The notes beneath the pieces are model-generated. The model was not told the DNA's origin. It saw only the letters and a list, made by a program, of their open reading frames with translations, and did not search any database. 64,000 nucleotides of DNA from Podocnemis expansa. Taxonomy: Eukaryota; Chordata; Testudines; Podocnemididae. Position numbers and translations under genes: made by a program. This document shows positions 32,031 to 44,775 of the stretch, piece by piece (within the stretch, counting starts at the first letter, position 1; each line of letters starts with the position of its first letter). The stretch spans positions 58,320,584-58,384,583 of the forward strand of contig ML681963.1 in NCBI GenBank assembly GCA_007922195.1. Reading direction: 5' to 3'.

Positions 32031-32480
32031 CTGAAACCACTACATGAACTACTTGGCCAGAACAAAGTCTGGAAGCGGACTCATCCTTGTTGTGTTGCAT
32101 TTAACAAAGCAAAATGTGCACTGCTAAATTCAAAGATTTTGATGCACTTTGATCCATCCTTACCCCTACACCTGGCCTGTGATACCTCCTTTTATGAAGC
32201 AGGAATGGTTGTGTCACACATTATGCCTTCAGGAGAGGAAAGACCCATTGCTTTTTGTCTCACATACCTTAAGCAGAGCAGAAATTAACTATGCCCATAT
32301 TGAATATGAAACACTGGGAATCGTTTGTGGCATTCAGAAATTTCACTAGTACCTGTTTGGAAGGAAGTTCACACTTCTCACTGATGATCGAGCTCTAACA
32401 TCAATCTTGGGATCCTGCACAGGCATTCCACATTGACTTCTAGTTGTATGCAATGACAGGCATTGTTGCTTTCCACATAC
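32031..32480 (+). pseudogene. Gypsy RNase H remnant
   Basis: The segment coding LACDTSFYEAG holds the first catalytic aspartate of Ty3-type RNase H. A shifted frame gives SHTLSRAEINYAHIEYETL, the conserved block before the glutamate, and TDDRALTSILG, the later block. Confidence 0.75.
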
Positions 32481-32639
32481 ACATATAAGATCGAATATCA
32501 GAAATCCTCTCTGCACTGCAGTGCAGATAGTCTCTCAAGGCTGCCCTTACCAGTTAAACATTGAGATGTTGGCTAGAAAGAAATCTTCTGCTTTGAACAT
32601 GTAGAGACCACACCCGTCACTACTACTCAAGTAAAGAGA

Positions 32640-33560
32640 GCAGCTTGTTTTGCCCCAGTGCTGTTTCAAGTCATGGACCTAGTGACACATGGAACATCAC
32701 TTCGGGACTCTCAGGTCTCACCTGACCTCCTTCCCTAGGAGGATGGAGTTATCAATCCAGTTGGGTTGCTTGCTGTGGGGGACACACGTCATTATTCTAC
32801 CATTACTGAGATCACAATTCTTGGAACAAGTACATTCAGGTCATTGTGGGATAGTGTGTGGACAAAGCTATTTTTGGTGGCCTGGCTTGGACAGTACCAT
32901 TGGAGGGAAGGTAAAAGCTTGCATTTCACATCAGAGTGTGAGGAATGCACCTTAGCTGGCACCCATAAACCCATAGGATTGGCTTGAAAACCCACAGCAG
33001 TGCATTCATGTTATTTTGCTGGCCCTTTCGAAGGAAGCTTGTTCTTAGGTGTTGTACATGCCCATTTGAAACGGCCAGAAGTCTTAGTAATGCAGTCCCA
33101 CTGCTGCTGAAAGTACTACCCAGAAGCTGTGTGGATTCTTTAGTTGTTATGGTCTGCCAGAACAACTTGTGAACAGCAGGCCATTGTTGCTTGTTTCTCA
33201 GGAATTTGAAAATTTTATGACAGCAAATGGAAGACACCACATCATGTCAGCACAATGTCACCATCCACCAATGGATTAGCGGAAAGGTTTGTGCAGACAA
33301 CAAAACAAACTCTAAAATTTGCAAGATGACAGACATACATTGAGAAGCATCTGGATACCTTCTTCCTATCCTACAGAAACACCCCATATGCTATGACCAA
33401 AGTGTCCCCAGCTTTCCTAATGATGGGATGACAGGTGCACACTTGCTTTGATTTGTTGAAATTGTTTAAAGCATGACAAGTTGTACAGTGCCAACAGCAA
33501 AACCAAGTCATCAGGTGTGCACAGAGAGCAAAAGATCAAACCTTTCATCTTGGACATCCC
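32640..33560 (+). pseudogene. Gypsy integrase remnant
   Basis: The zinc-binding HHCC region reads VHSGHCGIVC, then YFWWPGLDS, then ACISHQSVRNAP, where the final cysteine position is histidine. The catalytic core follows in broken frames, with SCQHNVTIHQWISG near the glutamate-containing block. Many stops. Confidence 0.72.
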
Positions 33561-33782
33561 GTCCTAGCTCAGAACTATGCTTCTGGAGCTAAATGGGTCT
33601 CTTGTTCAGTCATTGCCCAGATAGGCCCTGTTCCTTTTCTGTCCAGACAGCAGATGGTCTCACCTGGTGGCAGCATGTTGATCAGTTGCTGCCAGGTCAT
33701 ACCTGTCTCAGGGATACATCTCCAATTGAACTGCCTCCGACCACTGCAGGTGAGATACCATCGAGTCAAGAGTCATCTGTTC
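33561..33782 (+). pseudogene. Gypsy integrase C-terminal segment, first half
   Basis: This codes the chromodomain-like tail of K02A2.6-type pol: a GAKW-like turn, then GPVPF and LTWWQHVDQLL, the usual RRHVDQ block. It is interrupted by the foldback element at 33783. Confidence 0.6.
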
Positions 33783-33908
33783 GGCTATGTTCACACAGGG
33801 AGCGCTTGTTTCGAAACAAGAGGTTTCGAAACAAGCTGTTTCGAAACAACATATTATTTCGAAACAACTTATTTCGAGGACAAAAAACTTTGTCCTCGAA
33901 ATAAGGCA

Positions 33909-33947
33909 GCGAAATAGCATGTCCACAGTGTGGACATGCTATTCCGC
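33909..33947. repeat. Near-perfect palindrome
   Basis: Two 19-base arms pair with one mismatch around a single G. It is closely related to the palindrome at 252-292. Confidence 0.8.
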
Positions 33948-34150
33948 CTGGGGAGGGGAATTGCAGGCACCGGCGGGCTAAAGCACGGGTGGGCGCTTTA
34001 CCCCCCTGGTGCCTGCAGGGGCTGCAGGCACCCACCACGAGAGGGTGGGGAGGGGCCTCACCCCAGGGGCTTTAAAGCCCCCCCTGCCCCCAAACCTGGG
34101 GGCGCGGCCCCGGCGCGCGGCTGGAGACCGCTGCTGCCGGGGCCGGAGTG

Positions 34151-34550
34151 NNNNNNNNNNNNNNNNNNNNNNNNNNNNNNNNNNNNNNNNNNNNNNNNNN
34201 NNNNNNNNNNNNNNNNNNNNNNNNNNNNNNNNNNNNNNNNNNNNNNNNNNNNNNNNNNNNNNNNNNNNNNNNNNNNNNNNNNNNNNNNNNNNNNNNNNNN
34301 NNNNNNNNNNNNNNNNNNNNNNNNNNNNNNNNNNNNNNNNNNNNNNNNNNNNNNNNNNNNNNNNNNNNNNNNNNNNNNNNNNNNNNNNNNNNNNNNNNNN
34401 NNNNNNNNNNNNNNNNNNNNNNNNNNNNNNNNNNNNNNNNNNNNNNNNNNNNNNNNNNNNNNNNNNNNNNNNNNNNNNNNNNNNNNNNNNNNNNNNNNNN
34501 NNNNNNNNNNNNNNNNNNNNNNNNNNNNNNNNNNNNNNNNNNNNNNNNNN
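34151..34550. other. Assembly gap, 400 N
   Basis: A run of N lying inside the GC-rich interior of the foldback element. The sequence on each side belongs to that element, so the gap probably reflects a hard-to-sequence hairpin or GC-rich array. True length unknown. Confidence 0.98.
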
Positions 34551-34773
34551 TGTCTCGGAACACTTTGTTCCGAAACAACATGTCCGAACAGGGCTGTTTC
34601 GAAACCTCTGTTTCGACAGGAAACGAGGTTTAAGTTGTTTCGCAAAGACCACGGCCATTTAGAAAGAAGCACTTTGCTTCTTTCGAAATGGCTGTGCGTC
34701 GTGTGGCCATGGCACTCCTTATTTCGAAACAACCACTGTTGTTTCGAAATAAGGAGTGTGTGTGGACATACCC

Positions 34774-34976
34774 TTCCTGACTCTACTTTTTCATCCACAT
34801 CTGCACCACACACAGCCTCCTCCCCTGTTCAACCAGATACAACATTCTTATCTGTTTGAGCTACTACTCAGGAACTCATTGTCAGACTAGCACCAACACC
34901 ACATCCTGGTATAAGAACACTGGAAGTCAGCTGCAATCCACCTAGAGAGAGAAGGCCTCCACATCAGCTGGATCTT
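34774..34976 (+). pseudogene. Gypsy pol C-terminus, second half
   Basis: It resumes pol after the foldback element. It codes a low-complexity tail rich in S, T and P and ends in PPRERRPPHQLDL followed by a stop, which is the usual pol terminus in this lineage. Confidence 0.65.
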
Positions 34977-35124
34977 TAGCTAGGGGCAAACCCACATTAC
35001 AGGGCAGAATAATCCCTGGGGTTTATCCTGGAGATGAGACAGTCCACTCTCATTTCCCAGCTTACTGCTCATCCTATTAAGGTGTGTGTGTGGGGGGGAG
35101 TTCATTGGCAGAAGGAATATGTAG

Positions 35125-35310
35125 TGTATTGAATTGAATTGCCAGCCCAATAGTTGCCATAGTAATATAGAATTAGACCGTTAGGGTTTAGGTCAAACTG
35201 GTTCGTGTTTGTTTTAGTCTTCTTCAGAACAAAGCCACTTTGGATACATATTCCCTATCAGTCCTCTGATATATCTTTTTTGGTTACAAAGACCCAATAT
35301 AACACAACTG
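35125..35310 (+). mobile_element. Possible 3' LTR of the gypsy element
   Basis: It begins TGTATTGAATTGAATTGCCA, just after a purine-rich stretch (GTGGGGGGGAG, then GAAGGAATATG) that could be a decayed polypurine tract. It matches 27090-27141. The right end is not certain; CR1 sequence begins soon after. Confidence 0.45.
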
Positions 35311-35800
35311 TTATCAGAACTCTATGTCCAGCTGAGGTGTCCACAATTCAAGGACATTGATAAATTGGAGAGCGTTCAGGATTAGAAAAGAGGACTCTCA
35401 GTGACAGACTCAAGGAGCTCCATCTATTTAGCCTTCTCTTTGTTAAGCTAAGGGGAACTTTATTTCAGTCTACATACTTACGCAGGGAACAATATTTGAT
35501 AATGGGCTCTTCAGTCTAGCAGAGAAGGTACGACTCTACCCAACGGCTGGAAGTTGAAACCTAGACCGGAAAGAAAGGTACATTTTTAAATGAGCGCAAT
35601 TACCCATTGGAACAATTTACTGAGGGCTGTGGTGGAGTCTCCCTCACTGACCAATTTTTAAATCATGACTAGATGTTTTTCTAACAGATCTGATCAAGCA
35701 ATAATTTTAGGGAAGTTCTTTGGTCTGTGCTAGCCAGGAGGTCAGATGAGATGGTCACAATGGTCCCTTCTGACTGGGGAGTCTACGAATGTGAGCACTG
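35311..35800 (+). mobile_element. CR1 LINE 3' end
   Basis: It carries the CR1 3' region: GAGGACTCTCAGTGACAGAC, CAAGGAGCTCCATCTATTTA, ACCCATTGGAACAATTTACT and the terminal GGTCAGATGAGATGGTCACA with CAATGGTCCCTTCTGAC. It is 5'-truncated, as most CR1 copies are. Confidence 0.82.
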
Positions 35801-38743
35801 GCAAAAAACACTTATTTAGATGGGAGGATCTAAGAGGAAAGATTTGCAAAACTATTTAAACATGATGAAACAGCTTGGTCTAGATGAGGGTTTGAAAAGT
35901 GTAATGCAGCCGCATGCTAACGACTACGTTCTGAGAGCCAAGTGTAGCCAGGACATGGTTTAAACATGTGCTAAGCTGGTTTAATGTGAAGCCTTTGAAT
36001 CCCCTGATAGGACACACCCACAGAATGTAACACACCAGAAGTCAGACTCAAGGGATCCAGGGGCTGGGTCAGTCCTACTGCAGGGTGCCCAACTCCTTGC
36101 ATGGCACAGAGCAGCCATGTAGAATCCTTTGCAGTGATTTCAGTCCTATTTTATTCAAGATAGTAGCCTCATTGCTGGGCTCTCAGTGCTGCACAGACCC
36201 AATGGTTATAGGGTACCAGGAAGTGGTCAAGGATAAGTTATCTTCATAGCCCCAGCCCTGCTGTCTGTTATGGATGTATAGCACTGCCACCTCAAACTAC
36301 ACTCATCCACCCCCATGCAATGCTGGCTGACTAATGCCAAGGTGTCTGTTATGAATGCATCTGTTATCATGTTACTGAGAAGCACTCCGCAGGCTAACCA
36401 CTTCTGCCTCGCTACCCTGGATGCTGGCATCTTGGTTTGGATTTACACCTTTCCTAGGTGTACAGTCATTCCCCTCTGCCAATAACAGCCAGAGAACTGC
36501 AGCTCCTGCCTCTGCTGTCAGGACTCCCTGGCACAGCTGCTCTGCTCCAGGCGGGCTGGCTGAACTGAAGACGTTACAATTAATGTAATAAAAGATTCAG
36601 TCAAGAAAGGACCCTGCAGGCTGGTGTCTGCTGCCTGCACCAGTGCCCCCGGACTCTGCACACATCACAGCCCTGACCAAGAGCCATCAGTACGCCACCC
36701 ACTGAGCTAAGAGAACCCGGTTCTCTACAGCTCACACCTGAGCTGCTATAGAACAAACACTCAGCGCATGGAGACAGCACAATCATGCAGGGTTTTAGTT
36801 TCTGTCACCTGTGACAATAAAGGTTTGCAGTTTCTATGAGCCTTGTCCTTTTGGCATATGCTGTCCCTATGGGGACAACTGGCTTTCCTCCCTCACTTGC
36901 ACACCAGTACCACGGAGTGCCAGACCGAACTCCTAGGTGGCCCCTAGTCTCACCTTCCAAATAACCTTCTGAGAAATGTGGGACACAAGCCTAACCAGCT
37001 TGGAACGGAGCTTGGAACAGGATAGTGTATTGAAAGGTCAGCAAGCCGCAGATGATGCACAGCAGAGTCCACTTTCTAATTCAAGTAACACCCATGTAAC
37101 ACCACTCCAGTGTCACTATCTGCTCTGACCTGCCTGTGACTTAGTAACAGTCCCAGAAAATTATTAGATTCACATCAGGGTCCACAGAGGGGTGACTGCA
37201 TGAGCTCGTAGGTACAGTCATGGTTTGGTTTCCTACACTGTGTAGCCAGCCAGGATTTTAATCAAACTACTGAGAATCTCCTATAACAATGAACTCCAGC
37301 CAGAGATTTCACTTGCACAGAAAAAGCCAATAACGTAGTGAAACTCCATACCGTGGCATGTTATCAGATCACCCAACCAGCTGCCATATGGAAGCCATCC
37401 CGTAGCAGCCATACAGCTATTCCTAGGAACATGTTCATCTTTCTAGGATACAGGAATAGACCTGCCTTTGCTTGTGTTTCAGCTGCCATCTCTTCTAATC
37501 TGCCCAAAGTTGCCCGAGCAGGGTTTGCATTATTAACCTACTTGAAAGAGTAGAAGAGGACATATAGCTGAGCAGGGGAGGGCAAAGGATGAATCCATCT
37601 AGGTGAGACAGGGCCCAGGTGAAGGCACCTGGGGATCCCATGGGGCCAGGAATAATTGTTTCCCCTAGTTAGCTCTGCAGAAGTCCTACAGCTGCCCCTG
37701 CCAGCAGATTTCAGTCTTTAGATGAAGAGCAGCTGCTGCTGCTTGTCTCTGACCCCTCCTAGTGGGGCTGGGAAGATTTTCAATCAACACTTTCTGACCT
37801 AGCTGCAGCTCTCTTGCATTAAGACTGCATCCCACTATAGCCCAGACACTGCCAGGCAGGCTCTCAGGCCACAGTTCTCACGTGCACTGTGGTTGGTTTC
37901 CTACATAGCTCATTTGCACCTCTGCCTCTCTCCAGACCCTTCGCTTGGCTTCTGACTTTACCAGCTCTGGTTCTGGACACTGTTCCAATGACCCCATGCC
38001 TTCAGCCTCTTGCCAGGCCCCATGCCTTGCCAGGAGCCAGGGCAGTGGGCCCAGAGCAGCGCATGTGAGCAGGCTGGAAACAAGAGGGTCCTTGGCCCAT
38101 TTGCAAGCCCATGTGTACAGCTGGGGGCTTCCTGCTGATGCTGCTTCAGGAACACCCTCCCAGCTGGGGCTAGCCAAGTCCTGCTGCCAGGTGAGCTGAG
38201 AGGTAGTCAGCCAGAAGGGCTCAGGTAAGGGAGTTTCATAAGATGACAGGCACAGCTAGACCTAGTTTGCTTGCTGCACCAGCTGGCTATCAGGGAGTTG
38301 TTTCACTTCGAGACTTCGCCCTCCTGCTCCTGGAAGCGCTGAGTCACTTCCTGCCTTCAGCTCTCACCTTCAAACCTCCTCCGCAGTCTGTGACCAAGCC
38401 TCTCTGTGGAATGATTCTGAGCATAAAGGGAAATGCTGTGGGGAACTCGCTTCATTGCCCATGGATGCACCTCCTGAGCAACTCCATTCACACAGTCCCT
38501 GGACTCGCATTTCCTGTCCCATCAAGCCTGATCCCTGCAAACAGCTGCAGTTCCTCTTCTCTGTGCAGGACTTGGGCTTTATTTTGTGGCTTGTATATTA
38601 CTTCTAAGTACTGGCCTGATGGCTGCCCTCTGCCAGGAGGGCCCTGAAGAAGCAAAGGCAGAAGCCTGGCAGCCTGCATGCCTCTCTACATGCCCACTTG
38701 TGAGGATGTACCAATGCTGGCGGCGGTGGGAAACTGTCAGACA
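35801..38743. other. Unassigned DNA
   Basis: No gene or named repeat is supported. Frames are at most 134 codons, overlapping and without domains. Confidence 0.4.
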
Positions 38744-38997
38744 ATTTTCCAAAGGGGTAGTGTGTTAGTCTGGTTCAGCAAAACAAGCAAGGAGTTCTGT
38801 GGCACTTTTAGAGAGACTAATGAATTTATTTATCACATGAACTTTTGTGGAAGAAAAATCCCACTTTCTCAGATGCTTTGAAGATGGGGGAACTTACTTC
38901 AAAACGTCTGATGAAGTGAGATTTTCTCCCATGAAAGCTCATGAGATAAATAAATTTGTTAGTCTAAGTACCACAGCACTCCTTGTTTGTTTTGTCA
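38744..38997. mobile_element. Inverted pair of PLE 3' ends
   Basis: A reverse tail (38744-38905, starting CCAAAGGGGTAGTGTGTTAG) joins a forward tail (38906-38997, from AACGTCTGATGAAGTGAG to ACTCCTTGTTTG) head to head. Both carry the hairpin. The two ends of the pair are the same terminal sequence in opposite orientation. Confidence 0.72.
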
Positions 38998-39702
38998 GAC
39001 ATGTCATGTGTACCAGAGGCCTACAATGCAGCAGCTTTCCCCAAAGATTCACAGCAGCCTTGGCCCGATTCTGAGCACAGTAGATTTTGCTAAGGAGACA
39101 TTGTGCATCTGAAGAGAACTCTGTGCTGAAAGAGCAGCACCCTTACAACCCATAGACTTAGTCTACAGGAAATATCAGAGGGTTAAAAGTGTTCACTATG
39201 TCCTAGGGTAGAACTCGATTGTCACAGAATGTTAAGGCAAACTCAGCTGATGAACCTCGGTTTCCTCACATTCAGCACAAGCCTCCGCAAACGTAAGATG
39301 CTGCATGCCATACTTGATATACCACGCAGGAACCAGTGACTTCTGACCCTCTCTCTCTTAAGCTCCCAGGTTCCTGTGCCACCATACAAGGCTGGCATCA
39401 TACTAAATATTCCTTTAAATTCGTCTTACCGTAGAAACTTCAGAAGAAGGATGCTACAATGTGCCATTATGACAATTCTACTGGGACTGAGCCAGCCCTA
39501 CAGAGTGGGCAAGGCTGCTCCCAGCCCAGCAACAACTTCACTTTACTAGGCAGCCCAAGTGAGGCTTGTCACATCAAGGCAAGCAATGGTACCTAAAACA
39601 TTTATATAGGCATCTCTCCACTTTTAGCCCTGAGCCCAGGAAGGACACCAGCTCAGAAGAGGTGTGTTGAGCTCAATAGGAGCTCGGTGTCACTTCATGG
39701 CT
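38998..39702. other. Unassigned DNA
   Basis: Nothing recognisable. Confidence 0.35.
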
Positions 39703-39965
39703 GATTATTATTCATATGACAATAGTGTCAAGGGCCCAGCAGAGATGGGCTCTACTGTGCCAGGTGCTCTGCACAGACATAGTGAGACCCTCTGCCTCAA
39801 AAAGCTGGCAGTCTGGCCAGGCAAGACAAAAAAAAAAAGGAAGGGTCACTGTCCACATTCTACAGATGGCTGAAATGACTTGCTCTAGGCCACTCAAGGA
39901 TTCTGTGGCAGAGCCAAGAAGAGAAGCAGGATCTTCCAAGCCCAGCCCAATACTCAAGCCCCAAG
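39703..39965 (-). repeat. MIR/L3-like SINE, antisense
   Basis: TTATTATTCATATGACAATAG, CAGGTGCTCTGCACAGACAT and AGAGCCAAGAAGAGAAGCAGG follow the order of a widespread reptile MIR-type repeat that ends in the complement of the tRNA-like head. It contains a short A run. Confidence 0.6.
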
Positions 39966-42189
39966 GCCAGCCTGCACCTCTTTAGAGTCATGCCCCCCTA
40001 TTGCAGGCATTTGCATTTTCTTTTCACAGGCCAAACACAAAGCGTGTTTCCTACCCAGGATCACATTTTCAAAGTCTTGCTCAGAGGCTCACTGCCATTT
40101 ACCAATCTCCTTCTGACAGACTTTGTGGCTACAATGCCTACTTATATGCCTGTTTTTGCTTATTGGTAGTTTTCCTTGAAGTCTAGGACAATAGTTATAT
40201 CACTTTGATTGTGTAGCTGCAGGAAAAGGTCAAAAAGAAATGACACCTGGCCCGGAACTAAAACGATCTCATCAGCAAAACCCGCATAGCCACCAGATAT
40301 CACTGCAGCAGGCCAAAGAGCATGGAAGCTGGAGTGCAATAGTGGACAGAACAGGGGACTAATCTAGACAGAGAATATTAACAGGCATCAAGCTGCAATC
40401 CGGTCTTGGTGCACTGCTAATGTTCCCCTGGAGGTGATGTGAATCTGAGAGATACACACATGGCTTCCAGGGAGAGATATACATGGTGAAGACTAAGGGT
40501 GTGAACATAGTGGAGTTCAAGGTTTTGCAAAGCTGTCAAGCCGTGCTTTGGTTTGAAAAGCCAGTGAGAGTTTGCAGATCTTCCCCCTCTAGTTTTAAAT
40601 TCCACACATTCTCTTCAAGGACAAAAGAATGTAAAATAAAAAAAAAAATTCCTATGTGAAAGGAAAAGCCCTTTGTCCACAAGCCTGGCTGACACAAGGA
40701 GGTGGCCCTATACGTGGTACAGGAAAAAGGCTGGGAGTTGGATCCTTTTGCCTTTATTTTTTCCTATTTGGAATACCTGTCTCTCCTCTGCACTTAAAGA
40801 ATTCTAGTGAGAGGAGGACTGAAAGGTGTAAGTGTTCCCATTGTGCCCCCCAGCCAACGGCAGGGGAATTAAGACATATTAATAAATCCATACGGATTTA
40901 CAGACCTATTTGCAATCGGGATTTGAACAAAGGCGTTCCTGAGCAGAAGGCTGGAATCAAGGCATGGTTAATAACTCCCTAGTTACTAAGAAACATTCAG
41001 AACTACAAACTAAACTTCCTATATTGGTCCACTGACATGAAAACCATTCATCGTTGGAGCTTTGCTCAATAGACTGGCCATTAATCTTGTTTAAAACAGA
41101 TACAAAGTTGGTTGAGTCAGGGGGGTAATAAGCACATTTTGTGCAGTCAACAGGAAGTTGAGGATTGGAAGCATCTGAGCAGCTTGGATCCGTCATGAGT
41201 CAAATGATCCATTTCACTGAGGGAGAAGATCCAAGAGCACAGGAGTGAGATACAAGTGCTCTCCTCCCAACAAAGTGACTTGCATCATACCAGACTCTTA
41301 AGAAATCCATGGCTCCAGAAGTCACCAGAGGAGATTCTGATTCAATCTCCTTTGGCTTTTATCTAGGGCAGAGAAGGGCTGGTGGAACTGGACACAAATC
41401 AAGATGCATTTACTTTATATGCAGCACTTATCTTGGTGAATGACAGACTTCAGTGAGGAAATCTATTATACAGGAACTTGGGTTGCTAAAGCGCTCATAG
41501 GCAGCACTGGTAACTAGTGGCTACAAAAGAGGCACAATAGTCAAGTGTTAGGGACACAGTGGCTGAGCATTTGTAACCTGGTTTGTTTTATTGGCAAAAG
41601 GGATGGGCGAGCTGGGGGGACAGTTCAGGGAAGATCCTGTCCACATCAGTGCTTTAAAGTAGGAAGGCAAGCAGCCAAACCAAGGATTGCTTTTTAAGTG
41701 CCTGCTTTTTTCCCCATGCACATTAGTCACCCATTTAACAGAGGGTAGTGAGCCTTTATTTAATTATGGGAACAATAATGTCAAAAATTCAAGTCTTCAG
41801 GGTACTTCTCTGCTGGTTAGATGGTTATCCGTGCTTCTAGAACAGGTTAGTTCTGCCTTGCTTTCTGCCCAAAAAGAACCACAGAGAAGCTTTGACTAAC
41901 GCATGAAGTGCAGTTGGTCCAAATTTTGGGATAAACCTCAAAGATCCATGCACGCCAATTCAGGCAACCTTCAATTCCCTTCCAGAACAGCTGCCTCCAT
42001 CCACAGCTAACTGCTCTGTATCAAGTATGGCAACAGCCTCCTGCCTGGAGGAGGCATTTCTTCGCAAATAAATGCTATTACCATTCACTAAGTCAATCAG
42101 GAAGGCAAGATTTTTCATTTCAGACCTGGAAACCAAGACAAAGGATGATGGAAGAGAAGCAGAGTGGAATAGAAGGGCCCAAGACTACC
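39966..42189. other. Unassigned DNA
   Basis: No exon or named repeat is supported. There is an A-rich run at about 40637-40650. Confidence 0.35.
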
Positions 42190-42197
42190 AGTTAGAT

Positions 42198-42387
42198 CAG
42201 TGGTTTTCTAACTATTTTCCCTCAGGACCTAGTTGAAAAAACACTCATTTATGCCCATGACCCAACAATTACATCTTTCAGCAATGGATTCCAGTCTTTC
42301 GGCAGCAGTAGCATGGGATGCCGCGACCCAGTATCTGAAGGTCTGCCACCCAGTAGTGAGTCCTGACACTTGGTTTGAAAATGGCTG
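42198..42387. mobile_element. hAT element, CAGTG family, 190 bp
   Basis: It starts CAGTGGTTTTCTAACTATTT and ends GGTTTGAAAATGGCTG, diverged inverted ends. It is flanked by AGTTAGAT (42190-42197) and AGTTAGGT (42388-42395), 7 of 8 bases identical. Old and noncoding. Confidence 0.7.
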
Positions 42388-42395
42388 AGTTAGGT

Positions 42396-44767
42396 GTTTT
42401 GCTGTTACCTTCTGCAAGAAGTCAAATATATGATCAGCTTTTGCACAACTCCATCAGCAGATTCTAAATATTCTCTTTTCCTGAGAAATCCCCCAAGATC
42501 CAGCCCTGGCTCTTGAGGGGTCTCTGTGCTACCAATGCCACAAGCACACATAAATCCCCATAAGTGCTTCTTAGCAGTGCACAAACATGGCTGAAGACAG
42601 GAGCAAGGTGGTAAACAAGGAAATTTGCTACAGCATGGGTTTGAGAGCAACTTAAAAAAAAAAACCCTCTACCCACCCACCCTCCAATGACAGCTAAAAC
42701 CTTTCTTCAGATAGGAAGGAATATTACTGAGTCTTAGTAAAGATGTAAGATGATACCTAACTGAGGTTCCCTAGAAGGATCTTTTAAAAAGCACACTAAG
42801 ACAAGATCACATATGCAATGGGCTGGCTCTGACCTGTCAGATTCACACTCATGCTGAAAGAAGCAGGTGATTAGATCATAACATTCTGAAGGTCACATTC
42901 CCTTGGTCTGCAAGAGAACAAGTCTACCTCTGTTGTGAGGGTTTGGGTATCCCCAGCCTATATGGTTCCCAAGTGGACACATGTACTGTTTTACTTGGTG
43001 TGCCTGGCTCTCCTGCAGCACATTTTAAAACTGGCCCACAGCTTTGGGGCTTCTCTCTGCTGGATAGCACAAATGTTCCAGATGTTCACTTTTACCACAG
43101 CCCCCCTGTACACTGAGTGAAGAGAACACATTTCAGGGTTTCTAGTCACCTGCTCCCATCCCAGGACCCACTGGTGCTGTCTGATGCACATTGCTGGCCA
43201 TAGTACAATCAGTCTACAAGGAGAGGATCCAGGTGTCAGAGGTCACTGACTACTGTAGACACAACCTAGGAACATATTAAAGTCTTCTTTTAATGTAGCC
43301 ATTGCTATCTCCTTGCAAAGGAAGAGCTGGGGAGCAAAATGGGTATAGCAGAGAGGATTGTCTTCCTCAGGCTTGGATGCAGGATCTTTGTCAACTCACC
43401 ATTTAGCCACTGCCAAACACAGGCTATTTCCTGATGTCCTGCAGCTAAACTGTCTAGAGGAGATTTTACCATCTAGGTAGAAGCACTGCTGGAAAATGAA
43501 GTGTCTTTATTTGGAAATGAAGGGTTCTAGACATGAACTCTCACTTCCCCTCTCAATTCAGAGCAAGAGGCCCATGGAGTTGCCAGGAAGGGGAGCTTGC
43601 TATGGATGAGGCACCAGCAACATTCTCCTAAGAAGGGCATGGACAAGTGCAGAGGAAACAGAAGCTGGCAGTGCTACTTGTTCTTTACCTGGGAAATTGC
43701 CAATCTGAGCCAGTCTATTTATTCCCTGCTGTCTGCACTGGAGCTTCACACACCACACAGCAAATCATGCACTGTATGATTACAGCCTCGTACAAGAAAG
43801 AGGGTCCCTTTCAAGCAGACAAGACATCCCAGAATACATCATCCCAAGCATTCATGTGGAAAGAAACACATGCAAAGAGACAGTGCAGAGGTGAACTTCA
43901 GTTCACTGTCACTTCTATAAACCTCCTGTCACTTTCTGCCAGATACTGGACAGAGCCCATCACCATCACCAAGGAAATGTTTCATCTTCTCATCTGGCAC
44001 TTTTACCTTGTTGGTTCTGACAGAGCTGCCTCCCGGCTTTCTTAGTAAGAGCGGCAGTCATACCCAATAGCCCGAAAGGCAGAGCTCTAAAATTTCCAGA
44101 AAATCCAGCAAATGCCAACCACAGGCCTCCAGGGAAGATTTTATTAAAGAAACCTAGGAGGGAAAAATTTGGAGACCTGATTCCATGGGTAAAATCTACA
44201 CAAAATGACTAAATCCTGTACCATACTAACCTGTGACATGTGCTTTGTTCAGTAGATGACCGCACAAGGTTGTTCAAACACAATTTGCATGTTGTATAGG
44301 TTTTGTAATCTGGGCAATTAAAGCTTTCATTTACAGCAGCATGAATCCAGACTGACTCTAGATTTACACCCACACTACCAACCAAAACTTGGCTCACAGT
44401 CACAGAAATGTTTAATGCCTGAATACACGTTAGGCAAGATTCGGATACCCACTTTTGGAAATCTTCCTTGGATTCTAGCACTGGAGCAGCTCTGGGAGTA
44501 TGCAACCGCACACAATCTCAGGTCACCCTAGCACATGGGGATCCCGCGGCTCACACAGACCTGAGGGCACTGAGGCATGGTGCATCAAACTCCACTCTAA
44601 TTGCTTTTGTGAAGTGTTGTGTAGCTTAGTGTTCATGAAGCCCTTGGGGAACTGTGGACGGGAGGCACAATGGCAACAGGTTTGCATTTTGCACAAACAG
44701 GTGTGAGAGAAGCTACTTTGGGCTTGTACATGAATAAGTATATGTCTGGGTTTGCAGACTGAAAGCC
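42396..44767. other. Unassigned DNA
   Basis: An A run lies at 42654-42664. No gene or repeat recognised; frames of up to 132 codons have no domain. Confidence 0.35.
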
Positions 44768-44775
44768 TAATGTGG

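Larger units (their letters stand above)
33783..34773. mobile_element. TTTCGAAA foldback element with assembly gap
   Basis: The ends GGCTATGTTCACAC and GTGTGTGGACATACCC are inverted repeats. TTC lies on both sides (33780-33782 and 34774-34776), a possible 3-bp duplication as in PIF/Harbinger elements. The outer thirds are TTTCGAAAC palindromes, followed inward by a 39-bp near-palindrome (33909-33947) and GC-rich repeats. It splits the last part of gypsy pol. Reading frames through the N run are artefacts. Confidence 0.72.

Noticed and set aside
33930..34859. Frames of 160-309 codons through the N run
   Set aside because: They exist only because the gap has no stop codons.
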